From NCBI GenBank assembly GCA_036273855.1, contig DASUGU010000049.1, positions 262,659-326,658 of the forward strand: a stretch of DNA of 64,000 nt, in the 5' to 3' direction. The DNA comes from DATEPR01 sp036273855 (GTDB taxonomy: Bacteria; Actinomycetota; Actinomycetes; Mycobacteriales; Pseudonocardiaceae). A program made the position numbers and the translations under genes. The notes beneath the pieces were generated by a model. The model ran no database searches. It was not told where the DNA came from and worked only from the letters and a program-made list of their open reading frames with translations. Of this stretch, positions 57,462 through 64,000 are shown in pieces (positions within the stretch are counted from its first letter, which is position 1; each line of letters opens with the position of its first letter).

Positions 57462-58382
57462 TCATGTCTGCTCCAGCAGCCAGACGAGCAGCGCCTTCTG
57501 GGCGTGCAGCCGGTTCTCCGCCTCGTCCCAGACCGCGCTGGCCGGGCCGTCCAGCACCTCGTCGGTGATCTCCATGCCGCGGTGGGCGGGCAGGCAGTGC
57601 AGCACGATCGCGCCGGGCGCCGCCCTGGCCAGCAGTTCGGCGTTGACCTGGAGCGGGCGGAACGGGCTGATCCGGTCCTTGCCGTCGGTCTCCTGGCCCA
57701 TGGACGTCCACGCGTCGGTGATCAGCACGTCGGAACCGTCGACGGCGGCGTACGCACTGTCCACTACGGACACACTGCCGCCGGTCCGCTCGCCGCTGCG
57801 CTTGGCGTCCAGCAGCACGTCGGGGTGCGGCTGGAAACCCGCCGGGGCGCCGATCCGGACGTGCATGCCGGCCGTCGTGCCGCCGACCAGGATGGAGTGG
57901 GCCATGTTGTTGGCTCCGTCACCGAGATAGGTGACGGTGACGCCGGCCAGCCTGCCCAGCCGTTCCCGGATGGTCTGCAGGTCGGCGAGCACCTGGCAGG
58001 GGTGGAACTCGTCGGTCAGGGCATTGATCACCGGGATCGCCGACACCGACGCCATCGCGGCGATCCTGGCCTGCGCGAACGTCCGCCACACCACCGCGTC
58101 CACGTACCGGGACAGCACGCGCGAGGTGTCCTCGATCGTCTCCTCCCGGCCCAGCTGCATCGTGCGGCCGTCCACGATGACGGCGTGGCCGCCGAGCTGG
58201 TGGATGCCGACGTCGAAGGACAGCCGGGTGCGGGTGGAGTTCTTCTCGAAGATGGCGGCGATCGACTTGCCGGCCAGCGGTTGCCGGCCGAGCGGGTCTG
58301 CCTTGAGCCGGTCGGCCAGGTCGAGTACCTCGGCCTGCTCGTCCGGGCTGAGGTCGTCGTCGCGCAGGAAGTGCCTGACCAC
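57462..58382 (-). CDS. argF: Ornithine carbamoyltransferase
   Basis: This 306-residue enzyme makes citrulline from ornithine and carbamoyl phosphate. It shows the carbamoyl-phosphate site FEKNSTRTRLSFDVGIHQLG, the HPCQVLADLQTI motif, VTYLGDGANNMAHS, DAWTSMGQE and the ornithine loop VLHCLPAHRGMEIT. GTG 58382 lies 3 nt after the argD stop, so they form one operon. An IS110 ends within 30 nt of its stop codon. In related bacteria argR, argG and argH follow here but are absent from this side. Confidence 0.95.
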   Translation of the reverse strand: MVRHFLRDDDLSPDEQAEVLDLADRLKADPLGRQPLAGKSIAAIFEKNSTRTRLSFDVGIHQLGGHAVIVDGRTMQLGREETIEDTSRVLSRYVDAVVWRTFAQARIAAMASVSAIPVINALTDEFHPCQVLADLQTIRERLGRLAGVTVTYLGDGANNMAHSILVGGTTAGMHVRIGAPAGFQPHPDVLLDAKRSGERTGGSVSVVDSAYAAVDGSDVLITDAWTSMGQETDGKDRISPFRPLQVNAELLARAAPGAIVLHCLPAHRGMEITDEVLDGPASAVWDEAENRLHAQKALLVWLLEQT

Positions 58383-58385
58383 CGA

Positions 58386-59579
58386 TCAGACCTCCGACGC
58401 CGCGTCGAGGACCGCCGGCAGCGCGGCGACGAAGTCCTTGGCCTGCTGGTGATCCACGATCAGTGGTGGCGCCAGCCGCACCACGTTGCCCTGCACCGGG
58501 TTGACCAGGTAACCGGCGGCCTGGGCGGCCGAGGCGACACCGGCGGACACCGGGCGGTGCAGCTCGATGCCGAGCAGCAGGCCCGTTCCCCGGACCTCGC
58601 TGACCAGCGGGTGGTGCAGCTGCTCGATGCCGTGGGTGATCTCCTTGCCGATCGCGGCCGCATGCTCGGCGAGCCGGTCGGCGGCGATGGTGCGGAGCAC
58701 GGCCAGGCCGGCGGCACAGCACACCGGGTTGCCGCCGAACGTGGTGCCGTGCTGGCCGGGCCGCAGCAGGTCGCCCGCCGCGCCGACACCGATCACCGCA
58801 CCCAGCGGCAGGCCGCCGCCCAGACCCTTGGCCAGGGTGATGACGTCCGGGGTGATGCCGGCCTGCTGGAAGGCGAACCAGGTGCCCAGCCGGCCGAGGC
58901 CGGTCTGCACCTCGTCGATCACCAGCAGCGCGCCCGCCTTCGTGGTGATGTCCCGTGCCGCCGCCAGATAGCCGTCCGGGGCCGGGACGACACCGCCCTC
59001 GCCGAGCACCGGTTCCAGGAACACGGCCGCGGTCTCGGTGTCGACGGCGGCGGCCAGTGCGGCCACGTCGCCGAAGGGGACGTGGGTGACGCCGGGGGTC
59101 AGCGGTTCGAACGGGGTGCGCTTGGCCGGCTGGCCGGTGAGCGCGAGCGCGCCGAACGTGCGGCCGTGGAACGCGCCCTCGGCGGCGACCACCTTGGACC
59201 GGCCGGTCAGCCTGCTGATCTTGAACGCGCCCTCCAGCGCCTCGGCGCCGGAGTTGCAGAACAGCACCCGGCCGTTGCCGGCGAACCCGGTGACGTCCAG
59301 CAGCGCCTCGGCCAGTTCGACGGCGATCGGGTTGACGTAGAGGTTGGACGTGTGGCCCAGCACGCCGATCTGCTCGGTGACGGCGCTGACCACGGCGGGG
59401 TGCGCGTGGCCGAGCGCGTTCACCGCGATGCCGGCGACGAGGTCGAGGTAGCGGTTGCCGTCGGCGTCCCACACCCAGGCGCCGTCGCCGCGCACCAGGG
59501 TCAGTCCCGGCGTGCCGTAGTTGTCCATGAACACGGACCGCCAGCGTTCCTGGCCGTCCACATTGGAATTGATCGTCAT
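58386..59579 (-). CDS. argD: Acetylornithine aminotransferase
   Basis: This 397-residue PLP enzyme converts N-acetylglutamate semialdehyde to N-acetylornithine. It shows YLDLVAGIAVNALGHAHPAV, VLFCNSGAEALEGAFKISRL, EGAFHGRTFGALALTGQ, LLVIDEVQTGLGRLGTWFAF and the PLP-lysine segment DVITLAKGLGGGLPLGAV, ending with TTFGGNPVCCAAGL. ATG 59579 overlaps the argB stop by 4 nt. All active-site segments are intact. Confidence 0.95.
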   Translation of the reverse strand: MTINSNVDGQERWRSVFMDNYGTPGLTLVRGDGAWVWDADGNRYLDLVAGIAVNALGHAHPAVVSAVTEQIGVLGHTSNLYVNPIAVELAEALLDVTGFAGNGRVLFCNSGAEALEGAFKISRLTGRSKVVAAEGAFHGRTFGALALTGQPAKRTPFEPLTPGVTHVPFGDVAALAAAVDTETAAVFLEPVLGEGGVVPAPDGYLAAARDITTKAGALLVIDEVQTGLGRLGTWFAFQQAGITPDVITLAKGLGGGLPLGAVIGVGAAGDLLRPGQHGTTFGGNPVCCAAGLAVLRTIAADRLAEHAAAIGKEITHGIEQLHHPLVSEVRGTGLLLGIELHRPVSAGVASAAQAAGYLVNPVQGNVVRLAPPLIVDHQQAKDFVAALPAVLDAASEV

Positions 59580-60487
59580 GCCGGCTCCTCGTCCGGTAGC
59601 ACCATCGTGCCGACTCCTCGTGAGGTGAAGACCTCCAACAGCACCGAATGTTCCAGCCGGCCGTCGATCACGTGCGCCTTCGCGACACCGCCGTTCACGG
59701 CCCGCAGGCACGCCTCCATCTTCGGCACCATCCCGGTGGCCAGTCCGGGCAGCACGGACGCCAGATGGCCGGCGCGGATCTCGTGGCACAGCGAGGACCG
59801 GTCCGGCCAGTCCAGGTAGAGGCCCTCGACGTCGGTCAGCACGATCAGCTTGGCCGCACCCAGCGCGATGGCCAGCGCACCGGCGGCCGTGTCGGCGTTC
59901 ACGTTGTGCACCACGCCGTCCACGTCCGGGGCCACAGTGGACACCACGGGAATCCGACCGGCCCGGACGATGTCCAGCACGGCGTCCGGGTTCACCGCGA
60001 CGACGTCACCGACCAGGCCGATGTCCACCGACGCTCCGTCCACCACGGCCTGCCGGCGCCGTGCGGTGAGCAGGTGGGCGTCCTCGCCGGAGATGCCGAC
60101 CGCGTACGGGCCGTGCTGGTTGATCAGGCCGACGAGCTCGCGGCCGACCTGCCCGACCAGCACCATCCGGACCACGTCCATGGTCTCCGGTGTCGTCACC
60201 CGCAGGCCGCCGGCGAACTCGCCGGGAATGCCCAGCCGGGTGAGCATCGCGGTGATCTGCGGGCCGCCGCCGTGCACCACGACCGGGTGCACACCGGCCA
60301 GCCGCAGGAACACCATGTCCTGGGCGAACGCCTGCTTGAGCTGGTCGTCGGTCATGGCGTTGCCGCCGTACTTGACCACCACGATGCTGCCGTGGAACTC
60401 CTGCAGCCAGGGCAGGGCCTCGACCAGCACGGCTGCCTTCCGCCCGGCTTCGGCCCGCTCCTCGTCGAGGATCTCGGTGTCCGTCAC
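59576..60487 (-). CDS. argB: Acetylglutamate kinase
   Basis: The 303-residue enzyme phosphorylates N-acetylglutamate. It shows VVVKYGGNAM, FLRLAGVHPVVVHGGGPQIT, GGLRVTTPETMDVVRMVLVG, VNADTAAGALAIALGAAKLI and LTDVEGLYLDW near the C-terminus. It is usually inhibited by arginine, and the N-terminal extension needed for that (EAGRKAAVLVEALPWLQEFH) is present. GTG 60487 has GGGAGGA 5 nt upstream and overlaps the end of the shrunken argJ by 4 nt. Confidence 0.95.
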   Translation of the reverse strand: MTDTEILDEERAEAGRKAAVLVEALPWLQEFHGSIVVVKYGGNAMTDDQLKQAFAQDMVFLRLAGVHPVVVHGGGPQITAMLTRLGIPGEFAGGLRVTTPETMDVVRMVLVGQVGRELVGLINQHGPYAVGISGEDAHLLTARRRQAVVDGASVDIGLVGDVVAVNPDAVLDIVRAGRIPVVSTVAPDVDGVVHNVNADTAAGALAIALGAAKLIVLTDVEGLYLDWPDRSSLCHEIRAGHLASVLPGLATGMVPKMEACLRAVNGGVAKAHVIDGRLEHSVLLEVFTSRGVGTMVLPDEEPA

Positions 60488-60936
60488 GACGTCCTCCCGG
60501 CACCGGACGACAGCATCAGCAGGTTGTCGCCGGGCACCGTGGCCAGCGCGGCGGTCATCGTGGCCGCGTCGACGTCGGCGTCGGTGAGCAGCACGGCCAG
60601 ATCGCCCGCGGTGAGCGCGGTGACCGGCCACTCGGTGGTCGGCACGGGACCGTCGTGGCTGATGCCGTCGGCCCACCACACCGCCACCTCGACGGCGCCG
60701 ATCCCGAGCTGGTCGGCGACCCGCTCCGCGGTGGTGTGCACGGACTGGAACTGCTCCGGGCCGGTGCCGCTGACCGGCGGGACGAGGGCGACCGCGCGCA
60801 GCCTGCCGTCGGTGAGCACCTGGCGGGACCACAGTGCGGGCGCGTGCGAGTCGGTGAACAGGCCGACGGCCACGTCCATCGGGCCGTCGTTGACCAGCAG
60901 GTTCGACTCGAACCGGAACCCAGCCGGGAGTGTCAT
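60484..60936 (-). CDS. Shrunken ArgJ-like protein in the arginine operon
   Basis: The 150-residue protein occupies the place of argJ (ornithine acetyltransferase, normally about 390 residues). The N-terminal half still reads like ArgJ: TLPAGFRFESNLLVNDGP, VGLFTDSHAPALWSRQVLTD and LRAVALVPP, with FQSVHTTAERVADQLGIGAV and EVAVWWADGIS matching the ArgJ segments ALWSRQVL, GFQDTHATAE and EVAVxSTG. The LNSGGANACTG oxyanion motif is lost. The self-cleavage KGxxM...MATML site and the whole C-terminal half are missing. Both ends overlap argC and argB by 4 nt, so the frame has been kept, perhaps for translational coupling or another role. Confidence 0.7.
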   Translation of the reverse strand: MTLPAGFRFESNLLVNDGPMDVAVGLFTDSHAPALWSRQVLTDGRLRAVALVPPVSGTGPEQFQSVHTTAERVADQLGIGAVEVAVWWADGISHDGPVPTTEWPVTALTAGDLAVLLTDADVDAATMTAALATVPGDNLLMLSSGAGRTS

Positions 60937-61961
60937 GGCGCGATCCCCACGCTGGACAGGCCGGTGGTCTCGGGCAGGCCGAGAGCGAGGTTCATGGACT
61001 GGATCGCGGCGCCCGCCGTGCCCTTGGTCAGATTGTCCACTGCGGACACGACGATCAGCCGGCCGGCGTCGGCGTCCACGGTGACCTGGAGGTGGATCGC
61101 GTTGCCGCCCAGGGTCGCGGCCGTTGCCGGCCAGGTGCCGTCGGGCAGCAGGTGGACGAACGGCTCGTCGGCGTAGGCGGCCTGGTAGGTCTTGTACGCG
61201 GTGTCGGTGTCGACGCCGGGCAGGGCGGGTGCCGAGCAGGTGGCGAGGATGCCCCTGGCCATCGGCGCCAGCACCGGGGTGAACGACACGGTGACCGGGC
61301 CGCCAGCCACCCGGCCCAGGTTCTGCGCGATCTCCGGGGTATGCCGATGGCCGCCGCCGACGCCGTAGGCGGACGCCGAGCCGAGCACCTCGCCGGCGAG
61401 CAGATGCGGTTTCAGGCCGCGGCCGGCGCCGGAGACACCGCTCACCGCGACCGCGTTGATGTCCCGTTCGACAAGACCGGCGGCCAGCGCGGGGGCCAGG
61501 GCGACGCTCACCGCGGTCGGGTAGCAACCGGGTACCGCGATCCGCCGGGCGCCGGCGAGTGCCTCGCGCGCGCCGGGGAGTTCGGGCAGGCCGTAGGGCC
61601 AGGTGCCGGCGTGGGTGCCGCCGTACCAGCGGGTCCAGTCGGCGGTGCTGGACAGCCGGTGGTCGGCACCGCAGTCGACGACGAGGACGTCCTGGCCGAG
61701 CGCGGCGGCGATGGCGGCCGACCGGCCGTGCGGCAGCGCGAGGAACACCACGTCGTGGCCGGCGAGGGTCTCGGGGGTGGTGTCCTCGATCACGCGGTCG
61801 GCGAGTGGGACCAGGTGCGGCTGGTGGGTGCCCAACGGTGTGCCGGCGCTGTCGCCCGCGGTGAGGGCGCCGATCTCGACGTCCGGGTGGGCCAGCAGCA
61901 GCCGGAGCAGTTCGCCGCCGGCGTAACCGCTGGCGCCGGCTACGGCCACGCGCGCTGTCAT
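60933..61961 (-). CDS. argC: N-acetyl-gamma-glutamyl-phosphate reductase
   Basis: The 342-residue enzyme reduces N-acetylglutamyl phosphate to the semialdehyde with NADPH. It shows VAVAGASGYAGGELLRLLL, VVFLALPHGRSA, VDCGADHRL, the catalytic-Cys motif IAVPGCYPTAVSVAL, SGVSGAGRGLKPHLL and HRHTPEI. ATG 61961 has no ribosome site but has CATAAT at -13 to -8, so the operon mRNA is probably leaderless. TGCAT and TTGCA half-sites overlap this promoter and fit an ArgR operator. Confidence 0.95.
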   Translation of the reverse strand: MTARVAVAGASGYAGGELLRLLLAHPDVEIGALTAGDSAGTPLGTHQPHLVPLADRVIEDTTPETLAGHDVVFLALPHGRSAAIAAALGQDVLVVDCGADHRLSSTADWTRWYGGTHAGTWPYGLPELPGAREALAGARRIAVPGCYPTAVSVALAPALAAGLVERDINAVAVSGVSGAGRGLKPHLLAGEVLGSASAYGVGGGHRHTPEIAQNLGRVAGGPVTVSFTPVLAPMARGILATCSAPALPGVDTDTAYKTYQAAYADEPFVHLLPDGTWPATAATLGGNAIHLQVTVDADAGRLIVVSAVDNLTKGTAGAAIQSMNLALGLPETTGLSSVGIAP

Positions 61962-62000
61962 ATGGATGATTATGCACGGCTCTGCAAGTTCAATCAACGA
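61962..62000 (-). promoter_or_regulatory. Arginine operon promoter with candidate ARG box
   Basis: On the minus strand ATTGAACTTGCA is followed by GTGCATAATCATCCAT directly before the argC ATG. CATAAT is a good -10 element for a leaderless start. The TTGCA and TGCAT half-sites, AT-rich in GC-rich DNA, resemble ARG boxes bound by ArgR. Confidence 0.5.
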
Positions 62001-62015
62001 GAGGCGGGGCACAAC

Positions 62016-62053
62016 GACGCCCGCCCGACACCGTGTGGTGCCGGGCGGGCGTC
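62016..62053 (-). terminator. Strong hairpin after pheT
   Basis: GACGCCCGCCCG (62016-62027) pairs with CGGGCGGGCGTC (62042-62053), with part of the loop also able to pair. It lies 12 nt past the pheT stop and before argC, so it separates the two operons. There is no T-run. Confidence 0.75.
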
Positions 62054-62064
62054 GGGACCGTGGA

Positions 62065-63999
62065 TCAGGCGCGCAGCGCGGCACCCAGGCGTTCGGCGGC
62101 CAGTGCGACGGCGGCGTCCCGGGCGGCGGTGGCCTCGTCCCGGGTCAGCGTCCGGTCCGGGGCGCGGAAGCGCAGCGCGTAGGCAAGCGACCGCTTGCCG
62201 TCGCCGACCTGCTTGCCGGTGTAGACGTCGAACAGCGACAGGTCCTCCAGCAGGGCACCGCTACCGGCGCGCAGCACCTCGGCGACCTCGGCGGCCGGCA
62301 CCTTCTCGTCCACCACGAGCGCCACGTCCAGCAGCACCGGCGGGTACGGCGACACGCGGGGCGCCGGGCGGCGCTCCACCACCGGCACCGCGGTCAGGTT
62401 CAGCTCCATCGCGCAGGCGCGCCGGGGCAGGCCCAGCCGCTCGATCACCTTCGGGTGCAGCTCACCGGCGTGGCCGACGACGACACCGTTCACCGAGAAC
62501 TCGGCACAGCGGCCGGGATGCCAAGGGGCGTAAGCACTTGCCGTGATCTCCAGGTCCACTCCGGACGCTTGGCCGACGATCCTGGCCGCCTGCACGGCAT
62601 CCGCCCAACCGGCCTGCTCGCCCTTGCCCCACCAGCCGTGCCGCACTCGCTGGCCGGTCAACACGGCGGCGACGTGCACCGGCTGGTCGGGCAGGGTGGC
62701 GTCCAGCGCGGCGATCTCGTCGTCCGACGGCCGGTCCGCCACACCCACCTCGGGCATGGCCGGCTGCTGGGCCCGGACGATCGCCACCTGGCGGATGTCG
62801 TACAGCGCCAGATCGGTGAAACCGCGGGAGATGTTGCGCTGCACGGCGTCCACCAGACCGGGCAGCAACGTGCTGGCCAGTTGGTTCGCGTCCGACTCCA
62901 GCGGGTTGAGCAGGGTCAGCGTCCGGCGGCGCGGGTCGTCCTCGGCCAGACCGAAGTCGTCCCACACCTGTGCGGACACGAACGGGAACGGCAGCACCTC
63001 GACGTAACCGGCCTCGGCCAGCGCCCGGGACACCGCGCGCTCCCGGCGCTGTCCCGCGGTCAGGCCACGGCCGGGCGGCGCGGAAGGCAGCACGGAGGGA
63101 ATGGTGTGGTAGCCCTCCAGCCGCAGCACTTCCTCGACGAAGTCGGCAGGCTGGTTGAGATCGGCCCGCCAGCTCGGCGGCGTCGCGATGACCACGGGCG
63201 TGCCGTCGTCCGCGGTGTCCACCTCGACCAGACAGCCGATCTGCTGCAACCGCCGGGCGGTGACACCCCGGCCGTAGTCGACGCCCGCCGTCCGGTCGGG
63301 CAGCGCCATCGGCACGACCACCGGGCCGGGCAGGGTCGGCCGGCCGACGTCGGTGCGGCCGGGCTGGATGATGCCGTCGCCGGTCCGGGACAGCAGGCGC
63401 GCGGCCAGTTCCAGTGCGGTGGGCGCCACGGCCGGGTCGACGTAGCGCTCGAACCGGCGGGACGCCTCGCTGGGCAGCTTGTGCCGGCGGGCGGCCCGCG
63501 CGATCGACGCAGGCTCCCAGGTGGCCGCCTCCAGCAGGATGTCGCTGCTGTCCGAGCGGACCTCGGTGGACGCGCCACCCATCACGCCGGCCATGCTGAT
63601 CGCGCCACTGGAGTCGGCGACGACGATGTCGTCCGGGTCGAGGTCACGTCGCACGTCGTCCAGCGTGGTGAGCCGCTCGCCCGGCTTGGCCCGGCGGATG
63701 ACGATGTTGCCCTGCAAGGACATCGCGTCGAAGGCGTGCAGCGGCTGGCCGGTCTCCAGCATCACGTAGTTGGTGACGTCCACCGCCAGTGAGATGGAGC
63801 GCATGCCGCAGGCGCGCAGCCGATCGGCTATGAACGCCGGAGTCGGGCTGGCCGGGTCCAGGCCGGTCACCGCCCGCAGCGAGAACCGCGGGCAGCCCTG
63901 GGCATCCGTCACCGAGGCGGGGTAGCCCTCGCCATCCGCGGCCGGCACGCTCGCGGTGATATCGGTGAAGGGCACCGTCAGCGCGGCCGCCGCCTCCCG
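62065..63999 (-). CDS. pheT: Phenylalanyl-tRNA synthetase beta subunit (partial, 5' end off the right edge)
   Basis: About 644 residues from the stop to the right edge are visible, and the frame stays open to the edge (REAAAALTVPFTDI), so the start lies outside. Segments seen in order are the B3/B4 region (RSISLAVDVTNYVMLETGQP, HAFDAMSL), the B5 domain (IQPGRTDVGRPTLP onward, ADFVEEVLRLEGY), the catalytic-like domain (LTLLNPLESDANQLASTLLP, GLVDAVQRN) and the C-terminal anticodon-binding FDX-ACB domain (PVLLDVALVVDEKVPAAEVA). It charges tRNA-Phe with PheS. Confidence 0.97.
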   Translation of the reverse strand, partial: REAAAALTVPFTDITASVPAADGEGYPASVTDAQGCPRFSLRAVTGLDPASPTPAFIADRLRACGMRSISLAVDVTNYVMLETGQPLHAFDAMSLQGNIVIRRAKPGERLTTLDDVRRDLDPDDIVVADSSGAISMAGVMGGASTEVRSDSSDILLEAATWEPASIARAARRHKLPSEASRRFERYVDPAVAPTALELAARLLSRTGDGIIQPGRTDVGRPTLPGPVVVPMALPDRTAGVDYGRGVTARRLQQIGCLVEVDTADDGTPVVIATPPSWRADLNQPADFVEEVLRLEGYHTIPSVLPSAPPGRGLTAGQRRERAVSRALAEAGYVEVLPFPFVSAQVWDDFGLAEDDPRRRTLTLLNPLESDANQLASTLLPGLVDAVQRNISRGFTDLALYDIRQVAIVRAQQPAMPEVGVADRPSDDEIAALDATLPDQPVHVAAVLTGQRVRHGWWGKGEQAGWADAVQAARIVGQASGVDLEITASAYAPWHPGRCAEFSVNGVVVGHAGELHPKVIERLGLPRRACAMELNLTAVPVVERRPAPRVSPYPPVLLDVALVVDEKVPAAEVAEVLRAGSGALLEDLSLFDVYTGKQVGDGKRSLAYALRFRAPDRTLTRDEATAARDAAVALAAERLGAALRA

Positions 64000-64000
64000 G

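Noticed and set aside
57345..59819. Plus-strand frame of 824 codons across argF and argD
   Set aside because: Antisense to two textbook arginine enzymes; composition rich in Arg/Gly/His/Asp typical of shadow frames.

Overview
The window is high-GC DNA of a filamentous-type actinobacterium, most likely of the order Pseudonocardiales. I infer this from the very high third-position GC, the M. tuberculosis-like gene orders (pheT-argC-argB-argD-argF; galU-glp-GNAT-sepX/glpR with the 5-FTHF cyclo-ligase, FmdB, mscL, moaB and pepD nearby; an mprAB pair) and the actinobacterial mobile-element families. No species can be named from the sequence alone.

The left half (1 to about 30,970) is a mosaic of mobile DNA ending at an intact tRNA-Ala(CGC). 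Positions 1-10,830 are a minus-strand conjugation operon of the type IV secretion kind: VirB2-like pilin, VirB6-like channel, PrgI-like protein, VirB4 ATPase, GP88 protein, VirD4-like coupling ATPase, a replication-relaxation family protein and a truncated lytic transglycosylase. An IS110 element (about 10,860-12,450) lies behind a sigma-like gene. Next come an AT-richer regulatory region with a long hairpin and GGCTACTAG repeats (13,374-13,625), two methyltransferase-like genes and a stack of decayed serine-recombinase relatives (15,867-19,003). That stack ends in one complete large serine recombinase (19,000-20,865). Transposase fragments follow (20,950-21,370). A second module holds a secreted protein, a tandem ClpX-type zinc protein, a winged-helix regulator, a DddA-like nucleic-acid deaminase with its Imm1 immunity gene (23,712-24,773), an XRE-TPR/SLOG operon, operator-like repeats and a second complete serine recombinase. 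The reading frame of that recombinase runs through the tRNA-Ala, so this is the right attachment junction of the element.

The right half (30,975-64,000) is chromosomal. It contains SepX/GlpR, GNAT, Glp and GalU; a divergent group of folate cyclo-ligase, CIRCE-controlled FmdB zinc-ribbon protein, SAF protein, MscL and MT0933-type antitoxin; MoaB; a two-component pair; PepD (HtrA); GalT and DeoR; MprB and MprA; a TetR-hydrolase operon; a GGDEF protein; a NarL-type regulator; a secreted penicillin-acylase-like enzyme; and a DUF4407 membrane protein. A second IS110 abuts the arginine operon argC-argJ'-argB-argD-argF, in which argJ is reduced to about 150 codons. The window ends inside pheT.

In the mobile half, the conjugation genes would move the DNA, the serine recombinases would integrate and excise it, and the deaminase/Imm1 and XRE-TPR/SLOG modules are cargo. 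In the chromosomal half, MprA-type direct repeats in front of both mprA and pepD join the second two-component system to the envelope protease in one predicted stress regulon.
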